Below are positions 1 to 7,680 of a stretch of DNA of 24,604 nt, in pieces. Position numbers and translations under genes: made by a program. Position 1 is the first letter of the stretch; the number at the start of each line of letters is the position of its first letter. The notes under the pieces were generated by a model. It ran no database searches. It was not told the origin of the DNA and worked only from the letters and a program-made list of their open reading frames with translations. The DNA comes from Candidatus Omnitrophota bacterium (GTDB lineage: Bacteria > Omnitrophota > Gorgyraeia > Zapsychrales > Zapsychraceae), in NCBI GenBank assembly GCA_018062515.1, contig JAGOSC010000037.1:1-24604 (forward strand). Direction: 5' to 3'.

Positions 1-97
1 GTGTATATGTTAAGTGAAGATAAAAAATTGAACAAGTCAAGAAAACATCAATTTTTTACTCTTAGTTATATATTCTAATATAAATATAATTTAATAA

Positions 98-130
98 AAT
101 AAAAAACCCGAATCTTTTGGATCCGGGTTT
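98..130 (-). terminator. Rho-independent terminator of the exbB-to-lipoprotein operon
   Basis: A hairpin with arms AACCCG-AATC (105-114) and GATC-CGGGTT (120-129) has ten positions with one mismatch and a five-base loop. On the minus strand it is followed by a T-rich run (TTTTTTATTTTATT). It lies just downstream of the small lipoprotein gene. The plus side is also T-rich, so it may work in both directions. Confidence 0.75.
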
Positions 131-156
131 CTTATTCTTTATCAATCAGAAAATTA

Positions 157-270
157 CTATTTAGTTTCCATTGGGTTTGCCTTCATACAGCATCCCATGC
201 CGCTTTTCTTTGTTGCACAACAACCAGTAAATAAAAAAACTAAGATTAATAAAAATAATAAATTACGCAT
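157..270 (-). CDS. Small cysteine-rich lipoprotein (37 aa)
   Basis: A 37-residue ORF reading MRNLLFLLILVFLFTGCCAT at its start. A short charged N-end and a hydrophobic stretch lead to the lipobox FTGC, so Cys17 would be the lipidated residue after signal peptidase II cleavage. The mature part is only about 20 residues and contains Cys17-Cys18 and Cys27-Cys28 pairs with nearby Met residues, which could bind a metal or form disulfides. It starts 11 nt after the charged exported protein gene ends, with AGGAA as a modest ribosome site, and is the last gene before the terminator at 98-130. No named family is recognised. It is too short for default ORF calling but the lipobox and operon position support it. 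Confidence 0.65.
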   Translation of the reverse strand: MRNLLFLLILVFLFTGCCATKKSGMGCCMKANPMETK

Positions 271-281
271 CTGTTCCTCGA

Positions 282-827
282 TTATTTTGATTTTCTTTCT
301 TCCCGCGAAGCTTTTCGTTCATTTCGGCGTTCTTGCCTAAATTCCATATTTTCTTTTTTCTGTGTTTCTCTGTGCGCTTTAACAGCTGCTTTTCTTTCTT
401 CTTTGCTCATATCTTCAGATAAGCCCTCTCGAAAGGCTTTATTTTCAGACTGTTGAGTTTCATAATGCGCCTTAGCTTCCGCGCGCGCTTCCTCAGCCAT
501 CTTAATACGTTCTGCCTTCTGCTCATCCGTTAATTTATCATTATTCTTAATTTTATTAATTCTTTCTTCATACATTTTTTCATTAAAGGCTTTACGTTCT
601 GATTTCTGTTCGTCGTGATGCGCTTTTCTTACTTCTTTACGCTTCGCCGGATCCATATCTTTCAATGTTCCCCTGAATTCCTGATTTTCTTCCTTTATCT
701 TTTCTCTAAATTCTTTTCGGGCCGCTTTTCTTTCCGCCGCGCCAGCTCTCGCCGATTCTTCAGCCGCTACTGGATGCGTTGACAAAAAAATAACCGCAAA
801 AATAAATAATAATATTTTCTTATCCAT
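282..827 (-). CDS. Exported, highly charged repeat protein
   Basis: A protein of about 181 residues with a signal peptide (MDKKILLFIFAVIFL, predicted cut near VAA-EES) and a mature part made almost only of Glu, Lys, Arg and Ala. It is predicted to be long alpha-helix or coiled coil. Two related segments of about 45 residues can be aligned: one begins FREKIKEENQEFRG and the other YETQQSENKAFREG, and each is followed by an ERKA/KRKE-type helix and KAH(H/R)(D/E)xQK. The start at 827 is chosen because AGGAG (835-839) lies 7 nt upstream. An ATG at 830 is also possible, while the longer start at 845 lies upstream of that site. It follows the DUF502 gene by 14 nt. It recalls Spy/CpxP-type periplasmic helical proteins in composition only; no family is assigned. 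Confidence 0.8.
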   Translation of the reverse strand: MDKKILLFIFAVIFLSTHPVAAEESARAGAAERKAARKEFREKIKEENQEFRGTLKDMDPAKRKEVRKAHHDEQKSERKAFNEKMYEERINKIKNNDKLTDEQKAERIKMAEEARAEAKAHYETQQSENKAFREGLSEDMSKEERKAAVKAHRETQKKENMEFRQERRNERKASREERKSK

Positions 828-841
828 CATCTCTCTCCTGT

Positions 842-1525
842 TCATTTTTTATCATCCCCATTACGAGATGTGGCGTCTTTTTGGATTTGAGCTTTCATTT
901 CTTTTGGTACAGCCATTTGCCCCTTAATTTCTTTTGGTGCAACAATCCCAACGGAAACAACGGCTTTAAGGCATTCCTCAACAGTCCATCCCGGATCAAC
1001 AATCTGAGAAGCCTTTACCACCAAAGCAAAACCCGATCCAGGCGTCGGTGCCGTCGGAGCCAGGACAAAAAAATACTCTTCATTTGTCTCCTGGCTCTTA
1101 AGAGTACCCGTAACAAAAGCGGGAACCATAAGCTTATCGTCATTAAGTTTAATAAGTACGGCCTTTTTAAAGGCCTGTTTGTCCGAATCCACGCTGGAAA
1201 GGCTTTGAGACAACTGCTTTCCAATACCATAAATTGTTTTCACGAGTGGTATGCGTTCAGTAATTTTTTCGATAAATTTTAAAAATTGACGGCCCATAAA
1301 ATTACTGACGAGTAAACCGATGAAATAGAGTGAAATTAACAACAATAAAATGCCCAGACCGGGGATTTTCCGTATTTCAATGAATTTCTCCAGAAACCCC
1401 ATAATTCTTTTATCGATTAAAACATACAAAAGCTGAATCGCAAAATAACAAAGTAAGATAGGAATAATGGCTAATAATCCGCGGAACATATAAATTCTAG
1501 TGTGTTCGAAAAAAGTCTTAATCAT
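842..1525 (-). CDS. DUF502 family inner-membrane protein
   Basis: 227 residues that match the DUF502 (COG2928) pattern. Two membrane spans (about 17-39 and 54-77, the second containing IPGLGILLLLISLYFIGLL) are followed by ERIPLVKTIYGIGKQL and a soluble domain carrying the family's Pro/Thr-rich motif, here PTAPTPGSG. Family members are about 200-230 aa, so this is full length. The function of the family is unknown; an envelope role is usual. Its ATG overlaps the stop of the permease gene as ATGA (1522-1525), with AAAGGA upstream, so the two are translationally coupled. The C-terminal 30 residues are charged and probably cytoplasmic. Confidence 0.9.
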   Translation of the reverse strand: MIKTFFEHTRIYMFRGLLAIIPILLCYFAIQLLYVLIDKRIMGFLEKFIEIRKIPGLGILLLLISLYFIGLLVSNFMGRQFLKFIEKITERIPLVKTIYGIGKQLSQSLSSVDSDKQAFKKAVLIKLNDDKLMVPAFVTGTLKSQETNEEYFFVLAPTAPTPGSGFALVVKASQIVDPGWTVEECLKAVVSVGIVAPKEIKGQMAVPKEMKAQIQKDATSRNGDDKK

Positions 1526-2967
1526 GTTAAATCCTTTAGTTTACTGTGATGTCGTCCATAAATAAAATAAAAAAACAATCCTATTCCCAACCAACCGATC
1601 AATCGTATCCATGTTTCTCCGTCGAGAGATGTCATCATGGAGAAACAAATTAGAATTCCTAAAATCGGAAACAGCGGTACACAAGGGCTACGGTAAGGCC
1701 GGGGTAAATTCGGTTGTGTACGGCGTAAAACCAAGACTCCGATGCAGACAATAACGAAGGCCAATAATGTTCCAATACTCGTCATATGTCCCAGCTTGGA
1801 TATAGGCAAAAATCCGGCAAAAATGCTGATAAAAGCCATAAAAATTAAGTTAGATTTCCACGGTGTCCGCCATTTCGGATGAATTTGTGAAAACGCTTTA
1901 GGAAGAAGCCCATCGCGTGACATGGCATAAAATACGCGAGACTGTCCTAACAAAAGAACCAAAATAACTGACGTAAATCCACAGATAATTCCTAACTTGA
2001 TGGTCATTTGCAGCCATGGATACGGTGTTAAATTAATCGCGGTAGCGACGGGAGCTGGGTCGCCTCTCATCAATTTATAATTGACCATACCGGTTAAAAC
2101 AAAGGCAAAAACCAAATACAATATTGTACAAATAATCAAAGAACCAAGAATCCCGATGGGCACATCGCGCTGAGGATTTTTTGATTCCTGAGCCGCGACA
2201 GACACGGTATCAAAACCAATGTACGCAAAAAAGATAACACCCGCGGCCCGCATAATACCGCTAATGCCAAACTCTCCAAATTTTCCCGTATTCTCAGGAA
2301 TAAACGGAGAATAATTTTCCCATTTAATATAATGCATCCCGACGGCAATAAAAACAAGAACAATCGCGACCTTAAGAACAACAATAGCCGAATTCACTTG
2401 CGAGGATTGTTGAATTCCCATCATCAGAAGAATCGACAGCATAATAATAATAAATATGGCTGGAAGGTTAATCATCCCCACTCCTTCCATTCCATTAGCT
2501 AACGTGATTTGATCAAAAGGACAAGCGGCTAATTGTGCCGGAAAATCAATGCCAAAACCTTTCAAAAATGAAACAACATAACGCGACCAGCTTACAGCGA
2601 CGACCGCCGCCGCCACCGCATATTCCAAAACTAAATCCCAGCCGATAATCCAGGCAACTAATTCTCCCATCGTCACATAAGCATATGTGTACGCGCTTCC
2701 AGCGACGGGAATCATCGACGCCAATTCACTATAACACATACCGGCAAAGGCGCAGCCCATAGCCGCCACCATAAACGAAAGCACAACGGCCGGCCCGGCG
2801 TTCTCTGCCGCCGCTATACCGGTTAAAGAAAAAAGCCCCGCCCCAATAATTGCCCCTATACCTAAGGCGATTAAACTAACCGGGCCCAATGTCCGCTTAA
2901 GTGAATGTTCTCCGCTCTGAGTATCCGTCGAGATATGATCGATTGGCTTCTTTACAAAAAGATTCAT
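1522..2967 (-). CDS. APC-family amino acid permease (cationic amino acid transporter type)
   Basis: About 481 residues with 12 or more hydrophobic spans. The APC hallmark in TM1 is clear (GAIIGAGLFSLTG), followed by SELASMIPVAGSAYTYAYV, IGWDLVLEY and FFAYIGFDTVSVAAQESKNPQRDVP, which are typical of the bacterial CAT/YfnA-like branch of the APC superfamily. It probably imports an amino acid by proton symport; the substrate cannot be read from sequence. An upstream in-frame GTG at 2985 would overlap exbD. The ATG at 2967 is preferred, leaving 10 nt after the exbD stop with a weak GAGAG ribosome site. It is placed between exbD and the DUF502 gene in one operon. Confidence 0.9.
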   Translation of the reverse strand: MNLFVKKPIDHISTDTQSGEHSLKRTLGPVSLIALGIGAIIGAGLFSLTGIAAAENAGPAVVLSFMVAAMGCAFAGMCYSELASMIPVAGSAYTYAYVTMGELVAWIIGWDLVLEYAVAAAVVAVSWSRYVVSFLKGFGIDFPAQLAACPFDQITLANGMEGVGMINLPAIFIIIMLSILLMMGIQQSSQVNSAIVVLKVAIVLVFIAVGMHYIKWENYSPFIPENTGKFGEFGISGIMRAAGVIFFAYIGFDTVSVAAQESKNPQRDVPIGILGSLIICTILYLVFAFVLTGMVNYKLMRGDPAPVATAINLTPYPWLQMTIKLGIICGFTSVILVLLLGQSRVFYAMSRDGLLPKAFSQIHPKWRTPWKSNLIFMAFISIFAGFLPISKLGHMTSIGTLLAFVIVCIGVLVLRRTQPNLPRPYRSPCVPLFPILGILICFSMMTSLDGETWIRLIGWLGIGLFFYFIYGRHHSKLKDLT

Positions 2968-2977
2968 AATTTTTCTC

Positions 2978-3388
2978 TCATTCACTTACTCTTTTTGTGT
3001 TGATATTGAATTTCGTGACTCCGGATTCTTTAAGGAGGTCGATGACTCTCACAACTTCCTGAAAGCGGCAGGCTTGATCAGCGGCAAGTATAACATTCAT
3101 GTTCGGGTCTTTCTTCGCTAAAAAGTTAATTCTTTCTTCTAATTCCTTGGCGGTAAAAATTTTATTCTCAAAATACACCACACCCTCGCCGGTAATTGTA
3201 ATATAGGCGGGATTGGCTTCATCCATTGTATCATTACTGGCAGCTTCGGGAAGTTTAACTTCGATATTATTTTGAGAAATTAAAGGTGTTGCGATAATAA
3301 AAATGACGAGTAAAACTAAAATAACGTCGGTAAACGGCGTGATATTAATTTCTGCCATTAAAGGCAATGTTTCATGCCTTCGTCTCAT
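2978..3388 (-). CDS. exbD: ExbD/TolR-type biopolymer transport protein
   Basis: 136 residues with the usual ExbD plan: a short cytoplasmic N-end, one membrane span (about 20-40) preceded by the motif MAEINITPFTDVILVLLVIF, and a periplasmic domain. The membrane aspartate (Asp21) is the proton-carrying residue known in ExbD/TolR. The C-terminal part (VILAADQACRFQEVVRVIDLL) fits the ExbD periplasmic fold. With ExbB it forms a proton-driven motor that energises TonB-dependent transport or Tol function. ATG overlaps the exbB stop as ATGA (3385-3388). No TonB or Tol partner is encoded nearby. Confidence 0.93.
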   Translation of the reverse strand: MRRRHETLPLMAEINITPFTDVILVLLVIFIIATPLISQNNIEVKLPEAASNDTMDEANPAYITITGEGVVYFENKIFTAKELEERINFLAKKDPNMNVILAADQACRFQEVVRVIDLLKESGVTKFNINTKRVSE

Positions 3389-4026
3389 TTTGATGAACTT
3401 TTCTTTTTAATGTTAATCAGGCTTGATACTTCAGACGCGGCCAATTCCATATCCATAACAAATCCTTTTACCCGTTTGATGAAATAATTGTAGGCCATAA
3501 CCGCCGGAATAGCGACGAGAAGTCCCGCCGCCGTACAAACTAATGCTTCAGAAATTCCATGCACAACAACATTGATCCCGCCGGATCCAAATTGATAAAT
3601 ATCGCGGAACGTCCGGATAATCCCCCAAACTGTTCCTAAAAGGCCGATATAAACAGCTGTACTTCCGATGGTCCCGACGATGGCGGTCCAACGCTCTAAA
3701 TCATTGATCTGAATAATGATTTCGCGTTCCATGGCATCATTGATTTCTTTTTCGTCATGGTGAAAAGAATTTAATCCGGTTTTCACGACGCTGACATAAG
3801 GCACCGCCGTATCTTTGGTTAGCGCCATGGCCGCCTTCAAATCATTTTTTTCAAATTGCTCGCGAATGGCTTTCATAAACGTCGCGCGCGGGACGCGCGA
3901 ACGGACATAATAATAAAGAAGTCTTTCTAAGATGATGGTGATAGAGACAATCGAACACAGTAGTAAAAAATAAACAACGACACCGCCGATCTTCATGGCT
4001 TCCCAAATCGTAAAATTCTTAAACAT
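3385..4026 (-). CDS. exbB: ExbB/TolQ/MotA-type proton channel protein
   Basis: 213 residues of the MotA/TolQ/ExbB family. It has a first membrane span near 14-34, a cytoplasmic helical region with ERLLYYYVRSRVPR, and two further spans containing the family signature IVGTIGSTAVYIGLLGTVWG and the Ala-rich ISEALVCTAAGLLVAIPAV. Length is normal for the family. It is the first gene of the run exbB-exbD-permease-DUF502-charged protein-lipoprotein. A modest AAAGG ribosome site precedes the ATG, and a 248-nt gap upstream probably holds the operon promoter, though none stands out clearly. Confidence 0.92.
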   Translation of the reverse strand: MFKNFTIWEAMKIGGVVVYFLLLCSIVSITIILERLLYYYVRSRVPRATFMKAIREQFEKNDLKAAMALTKDTAVPYVSVVKTGLNSFHHDEKEINDAMEREIIIQINDLERWTAIVGTIGSTAVYIGLLGTVWGIIRTFRDIYQFGSGGINVVVHGISEALVCTAAGLLVAIPAVMAYNYFIKRVKGFVMDMELAASEVSSLINIKKKSSSK

Positions 4027-4274
4027 AATGAAACCTTTTTTGAGGAGATAAATATTGGATTAGATGATAAAAATCTTTAATTATGGTAAATCAAATCGCA
4101 GAAAAAAACAAGTTAAGAAAATATTAAGCTTAGTAATCTCTGCTACGACTGTAAAATAATGTTATAAAATAGGTTACATGCCGTTAAGTGAGGAAATGAC
4201 GGATGAAATGGTAGTTGATGGGATTCGTAATAAGTTTATTAATCTTACAGCTAAACAATTTTCATAACCTTCTT

Positions 4275-4388
4275 TTAGTTGCAACCTCGCAAAACAAATA
4301 TCAGAAACAAAATCGGAATCGGAACACCGATTAACCACAATAACATATATCCTACTTTGCCTTCTTTGGATTGATTCAAATTCTCCAT
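4275..4388 (-). CDS. Small single-span membrane protein (37 aa)
   Basis: A 37-residue ORF starting MENLNQSKEGKVGYMLLWL and continuing with GVPIPILFLIFVLRGCN. It has one membrane span with the Pro-containing core IGVPIP and a short charged C-end. Very similar mini membrane proteins (LWLxGIPIPxLLxLxLLRG) are widespread as hypothetical proteins. A strong AGGAG site (4396-4400) lies 7 nt upstream of the ATG, and the gene begins 16 nt after the glycosyltransferase stop, so it is probably co-transcribed with it. A longer overlapping ORF in another frame (4174-4395) shows no family features and is rejected in its favour. Function is unknown. Confidence 0.75.
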   Translation of the reverse strand: MENLNQSKEGKVGYMLLWLIGVPIPILFLIFVLRGCN

Positions 4389-4404
4389 GAAACATCTCCT
4401 TTGC

Positions 4405-5706
4405 TTAAACTAAAACCGCTTCATCCATTTCTACGGGTTTAGCCGGCTGGACAGTCATCATCGCCACCGCGGCTTTACTTAAATTAGTTGTTAATCGCCA
4501 TTGGGCTTCAATCAGTCTCAATGTGGACGACAAGAAATTATCTCCCGTTGATTTACGGACAAACCCGTCTATGATTGACGAAAGATACACCTTAGAAATT
4601 TTATCCACACTGCTTTCCATAGAAAACTGATGAGCCGTTTGACGACAAGCTGCATTCATTTTTTTCATCATCTCCGGCGATTGTGTTTTCATCCAGGCCA
4701 AAGCCGCAAAAAAATCGTCGAGATTTTCCTGCATTAATAGTCGGCCATTAACCTTGTCACGAACAACTTCTCTCACGCCCGGCGCATCAACACCGACGAC
4801 CGGAACACCGGCGGCCATCGCCTCGGTTAATACCAAGCCCTGCGTCTCACTTTGAGAAGCAAAAGCAAATACATCCATGGCATGATAGGCGTCGACGAGA
4901 TCTTTTCCTTTGACCACCCCGACCATATGTAAACGGTCAATCACTCCTTCCCGACGGAAAATCTCTTGAATCATTTCTTCCGACGGGCCTTTACCCGCGA
5001 TCATGCAATGAGCAGACACATCGCCTCTTAAATATTTACTGACCGCTTTAGCCACAAATTCAAGATTCTTTTCCGGAGCCAATCTTCCCAAATGTCCGAC
5101 GACAAAGGCATCTTTCGGGATTTTAAATTTCCCACGGAAACCCAGTCTGGCTCCCCGTGAGAAATTTTTTTCATAAATCCCCGTCGGGACAACATGGATC
5201 GGGCTTTGTACGCCGCGACCCTGCATCATTTGCATAACGCTTTCGCTCGGGGCTATCACCTGATCGGCAAGATTGGCGTAGCCCGTCGACAATTCAATCA
5301 CAAACTTCCTTAAAGCCTCTTGATTTCCAGGAACATAATGAACATTTTCTTCATACAATGTATGGTGCGTAAACACCACCGGAGTATTGTATTTAGAAGC
5401 TAGACGAAGCGCCGTATCGCCGATTAAAAAAGGATGGTGCGTATGAATAATATCCGGACGCAATCCTTCCAGCACTTTTTCCAATACGCCGGGAACAGGC
5501 AGTTGTATAGAAAAATCAGAGCCATTGAATTTCTGCATGGCGGGGATACGGATAACATCTTCCTCTTCTGGAGCTCCGTCATATTCCGGAGTGATGATAA
5601 GAACCCGATGTCCTCGACGGCGAAATTCCTTGGTAAAGGCCTCTACCGATTTCTCTAAACCGCCTAAAATAGGCTTGTATGTATTCGTCATCATTAGTAT
5701 GTTCAT
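4405..5706 (-). CDS. GT4-family glycosyltransferase, probable diacylglycerol glycosyltransferase type
   Basis: 433 residues with the GT-B fold of family GT4. The N-terminal domain has the Gly-rich acceptor loop (YKPILGGLEKS, 10-20), HTHHPF (88-93) and FTHHTLYEENVHYVP (112-126). The last two are characteristic of alpha-monoglucosyldiacylglycerol synthases and relatives. The C-terminal domain has GHLGRLAPEKN (204-214) and the E-x7-E nucleotide-sugar motif, Glu287 and Glu295 in SETQGLVLTEA. It probably transfers a sugar from a nucleotide donor to a membrane lipid at the cytoplasmic face. Lipid specificity is inferred from the motif resemblance only. AAGGA precedes the ATG. A basic tail of about 50 residues follows the catalytic region. 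Confidence 0.88.
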   Translation of the reverse strand: MNILMMTNTYKPILGGLEKSVEAFTKEFRRRGHRVLIITPEYDGAPEEEDVIRIPAMQKFNGSDFSIQLPVPGVLEKVLEGLRPDIIHTHHPFLIGDTALRLASKYNTPVVFTHHTLYEENVHYVPGNQEALRKFVIELSTGYANLADQVIAPSESVMQMMQGRGVQSPIHVVPTGIYEKNFSRGARLGFRGKFKIPKDAFVVGHLGRLAPEKNLEFVAKAVSKYLRGDVSAHCMIAGKGPSEEMIQEIFRREGVIDRLHMVGVVKGKDLVDAYHAMDVFAFASQSETQGLVLTEAMAAGVPVVGVDAPGVREVVRDKVNGRLLMQENLDDFFAALAWMKTQSPEMMKKMNAACRQTAHQFSMESSVDKISKVYLSSIIDGFVRKSTGDNFLSSTLRLIEAQWRLTTNLSKAAVAMMTVQPAKPVEMDEAVLV

Positions 5707-5749
5707 GGCTGTTCCTTCTTTCTTCCTACTTTTTACTTTCAGCCCTCAC

Positions 5750-5917
5750 TTAAGCTGGAGGCCTCTTTGTCCCAAAAAGAAGCGAGACAACAAATAACAC
5801 TAAAAATAAAAAGAACACAATTTTCGCGAAATCCATCGACACCCCGGCTATACCTCCGAAGCCAAGGACACCGGCGATGATAGCTACTACTAAAAATGTA
5901 ATGGCCCAATTTAACAT
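5750..5917 (-). CDS. DUF1328 (YtjA-like) membrane protein, copy 1
   Basis: 55 residues, MLNWAITFLVVAIIAGVLGF then GGIAGVSMDFAKIVFFLFLV and a KRPP end. This matches the DUF1328/YtjA pattern: two short membrane helices, an FGGIAG turn, AKI at the start of helix 2 and a basic Pro-rich tail. Length is typical (53-60 aa). AAAGGA (5925-5930) lies 7 nt before the ATG. It sits between the glycosyltransferase and the BON protein. The family has no proven function but is often found with stress or osmotic genes. A second copy is at 6875-7048. Confidence 0.88.
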   Translation of the reverse strand: MLNWAITFLVVAIIAGVLGFGGIAGVSMDFAKIVFFLFLVLFVVSLLFGTKRPPA

Positions 5918-5983
5918 GGCATTATCCTTTGTAATGATTTTTGTTTTAATTGAGTTGATCCAATAAAATTCATTCCCATTCCT

Positions 5984-6829
5984 TTACGGTAGAACAACCA
6001 TTTGGTTGTCGACTCGTCGAACACCATTGATATCGTTAGCTAATTTATTCGCTAAATCAATTTCAGCACTATTTTTAGCTTCCCCTTTAAGGGTAACGAC
6101 TCCATCGGCTGTATCAACATCTGTTTTAAGTCCGCTGGTTGAACCGTTCCATAATAGAGCTAATTTGACTTGAGCCGTAATGGACGCATCGTCAATTTTC
6201 TCTCTCCAATCAGGACGGTTTTCGTTATCCTTCATAGCATCTACTTTATCTTTCATATCTTCCTTAGCATCTTGCATTTCTTCCGCCATCTCTTCTTTGA
6301 CTTTTTGTACAGGAATTTCGACAGTGATATCATTATTAACGGCTTTAATTCCTTCAACACCTCGGACAATTTCGCCTGTTAAATCTTTTTGTCCTTGACT
6401 GTCAGCTTTTCCGGTAAGGATCGCGGTTCCATCTTTCACTTCAACATGTGTGTTCATACCGCTGACATTATGACGAAATAATAAAGCCGATTTGGCCTTA
6501 AGCGCTAACCAACCGTCGGAATGCTCGGGATAATCTTCACCTTGGACGACGATCTGATTATCAACTTTTTTGACTCCAGGCAGCTCAGAAACCAACTCTT
6601 GAGCTAAATCCTTCTTGCTCTTGTCAGACACTGTTCCTGTTAAATACACAATTCCATCTTTTGAATCAGCTTTAACATCATCATCTTTTAAATAATTCCT
6701 AAAAACGTATGAATTTTTGGCACTTTCCTCAATACTTTCGTCGGTTGTCATTGCACAGACATTAGATATTCCCCCGACAAATAAAAGTACTGCTGCTATA
6801 ACCATGTATGACCAGATTTTACTTCTCAT
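5984..6829 (-). CDS. Exported protein with three BON domains
   Basis: 281 residues. The signal peptide covers residues 1-26 (cut near VCA-MTT). Three BON domains follow at about 29-96, 106-171 and 212-280, each with the typical ending: DGIVYLTGTV...GVKKVDNQIVV, DGTAILTGKA...GIKAVNNDITV and DGVVTLKGEA...GVRRVDNQMVV. Between the second and third is a charged helical linker (about 175-208, Glu/Lys/Met-rich). BON domains bind membranes or polymers, and proteins such as OsmY are periplasmic and osmotically induced. A role in envelope stress is likely by analogy. AAGGAGA lies 6 nt upstream of the ATG. It is flanked on both sides by DUF1328 genes, a neighbourhood that suggests one stress response group. 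Confidence 0.92.
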   Translation of the reverse strand: MRSKIWSYMVIAAVLLFVGGISNVCAMTTDESIEESAKNSYVFRNYLKDDDVKADSKDGIVYLTGTVSDKSKKDLAQELVSELPGVKKVDNQIVVQGEDYPEHSDGWLALKAKSALLFRHNVSGMNTHVEVKDGTAILTGKADSQGQKDLTGEIVRGVEGIKAVNNDITVEIPVQKVKEEMAEEMQDAKEDMKDKVDAMKDNENRPDWREKIDDASITAQVKLALLWNGSTSGLKTDVDTADGVVTLKGEAKNSAEIDLANKLANDINGVRRVDNQMVVLP

Positions 6830-6874
6830 TGACTTCTCCTTTTGTTAATTAATAATTTAGTAATTTTCATTCAG

Positions 6875-7048
6875 TTAATTCCTGGTTCCTACAAAAAACA
6901 AACCTATAACAAGCAAGATAATTGCTGGAATCAAAAACAAGAAGAATAGAATTTTGGCAATGCCCATAGCGCTTCCGGCGATATTGGTGTATCCCAACAT
7001 TGCTGCGATAATGGCGATCAAAAAAAATGTAGCGGCCCAACGTAACAT
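6875..7048 (-). CDS. DUF1328 (YtjA-like) membrane protein, copy 2
   Basis: 57 residues, starting MLRWAATFFLIAIIAAMLGY, then TNIAGSAMGIAKILFFLFLI. The two-helix layout with IAG turn and AKI is that of DUF1328. It has one of the best ribosome sites in the window (AGGAGGT at 7055-7061, 6 nt before the ATG), which suggests high expression. It differs clearly from copy 1 (hydrophobic replacements throughout, end GTRN instead of KRPPA), so the two are old paralogues rather than a recent duplication. Function of the family is unknown. Confidence 0.88.
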   Translation of the reverse strand: MLRWAATFFLIAIIAAMLGYTNIAGSAMGIAKILFFLFLIPAIILLVIGLFFVGTRN

Positions 7049-7079
7049 ATTCTCACCTCCTCAAAGATTTGTACTTTTT

Positions 7080-7391
7080 TTAAAAAATGGCATCAAATGC
7101 GCTGCCAATTAATCGAAACGGGAACGCAATGACATTCCCGACAAAATGGAAAAAGCTACCGAGAATGCTATGATCCTCTTTTATTTCCGGTGTTTCTTCG
7201 ACTGCAGTTGTTTCGGTCGTTACAGTCGTCGATGCATCATAATCATCCATATCTACACCACCTTTATCTACTGTCGTTGTGGTTGTTCGGGTTGATCTAT
7301 CTGTGTGACTGCATCCCGTTAGGCTTAAAAAACCAGTTATCCCAACAAACATAATCACTAAGATATGCACCTTTAATTTTTCCCTCATCAT
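7080..7391 (-). CDS. Putative lipoprotein with Thr-rich linker
   Basis: 103 residues. The N-terminal signal (about 1-26) ends in the lipobox LTGC, so Cys27 is probably lipidated. It is followed by a low-complexity Thr/Val/Asp/Glu segment (TRTTTTTV... TTVTTETTAVEETPE) and a hydrophobic, Phe-rich C-end (SFFHFVGNVIAFPFRLIGSAFDAIF) that could be an amphipathic membrane-contacting helix. AGGAG lies 6 nt before the first ATG (two ATG codons are adjacent). It is the first gene of the leftward group and ends about 30 nt before the DUF1328 copy 2 gene. No known family is recognised. Confidence 0.8.
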   Translation of the reverse strand: MMREKLKVHILVIMFVGITGFLSLTGCSHTDRSTRTTTTTVDKGGVDMDDYDASTTVTTETTAVEETPEIKEDHSILGSFFHFVGNVIAFPFRLIGSAFDAIF

Positions 7392-7680
7392 ACTGCTCTC
7401 CTTTTCTTATCTTATTTCTTACGAATCGTCGCTTAGCGCGATAGTTCTAACCTGACTTCATTGTAGTTATTCGTGGATTTTTATCTATCAGTGCAGGCTG
7501 ATAAAAGCATAGGAGTTTGAGAAACGGCTTGTAGGAAAAGACTTACGAGCGAAAAACCCTTTATACGGATCTTCCCTATATACCACATCCCTAAAACGAT
7601 CACACTCGCTCCATTTGAGCTGCTCATCAAAGTTCTCCCGCCAGGAAACAAAAATAAAGCAAAATATCACTTCCATATAA
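7392..7680. other. Intergenic stretch between divergent operons
   Basis: This stretch should hold the leftward promoter for the lipoprotein/DUF1328/BON group. TACAAT reads on the minus strand near 7459-7464 but has no good -35 partner. A small hairpin, TATCAG/CTGATA (7486-7503), is present. A 66-codon minus-strand reading frame (7488-7688) starts with TTG, lacks a ribosome site and resembles nothing known, so no gene is called. Confidence 0.5.

Noticed and set aside
1..78. Possible 3' end of a plus-strand gene at the left edge
   Set aside because: A 25-codon open frame in AT-rich DNA is expected by chance and shows no recognisable sequence.
4174..4395. 73-aa minus-strand reading frame
   Set aside because: It overlaps in another frame the 37-aa membrane protein at 4275-4388, which has a strong ribosome site and a recognisable hydrophobic pattern; the 73-aa product has neither.
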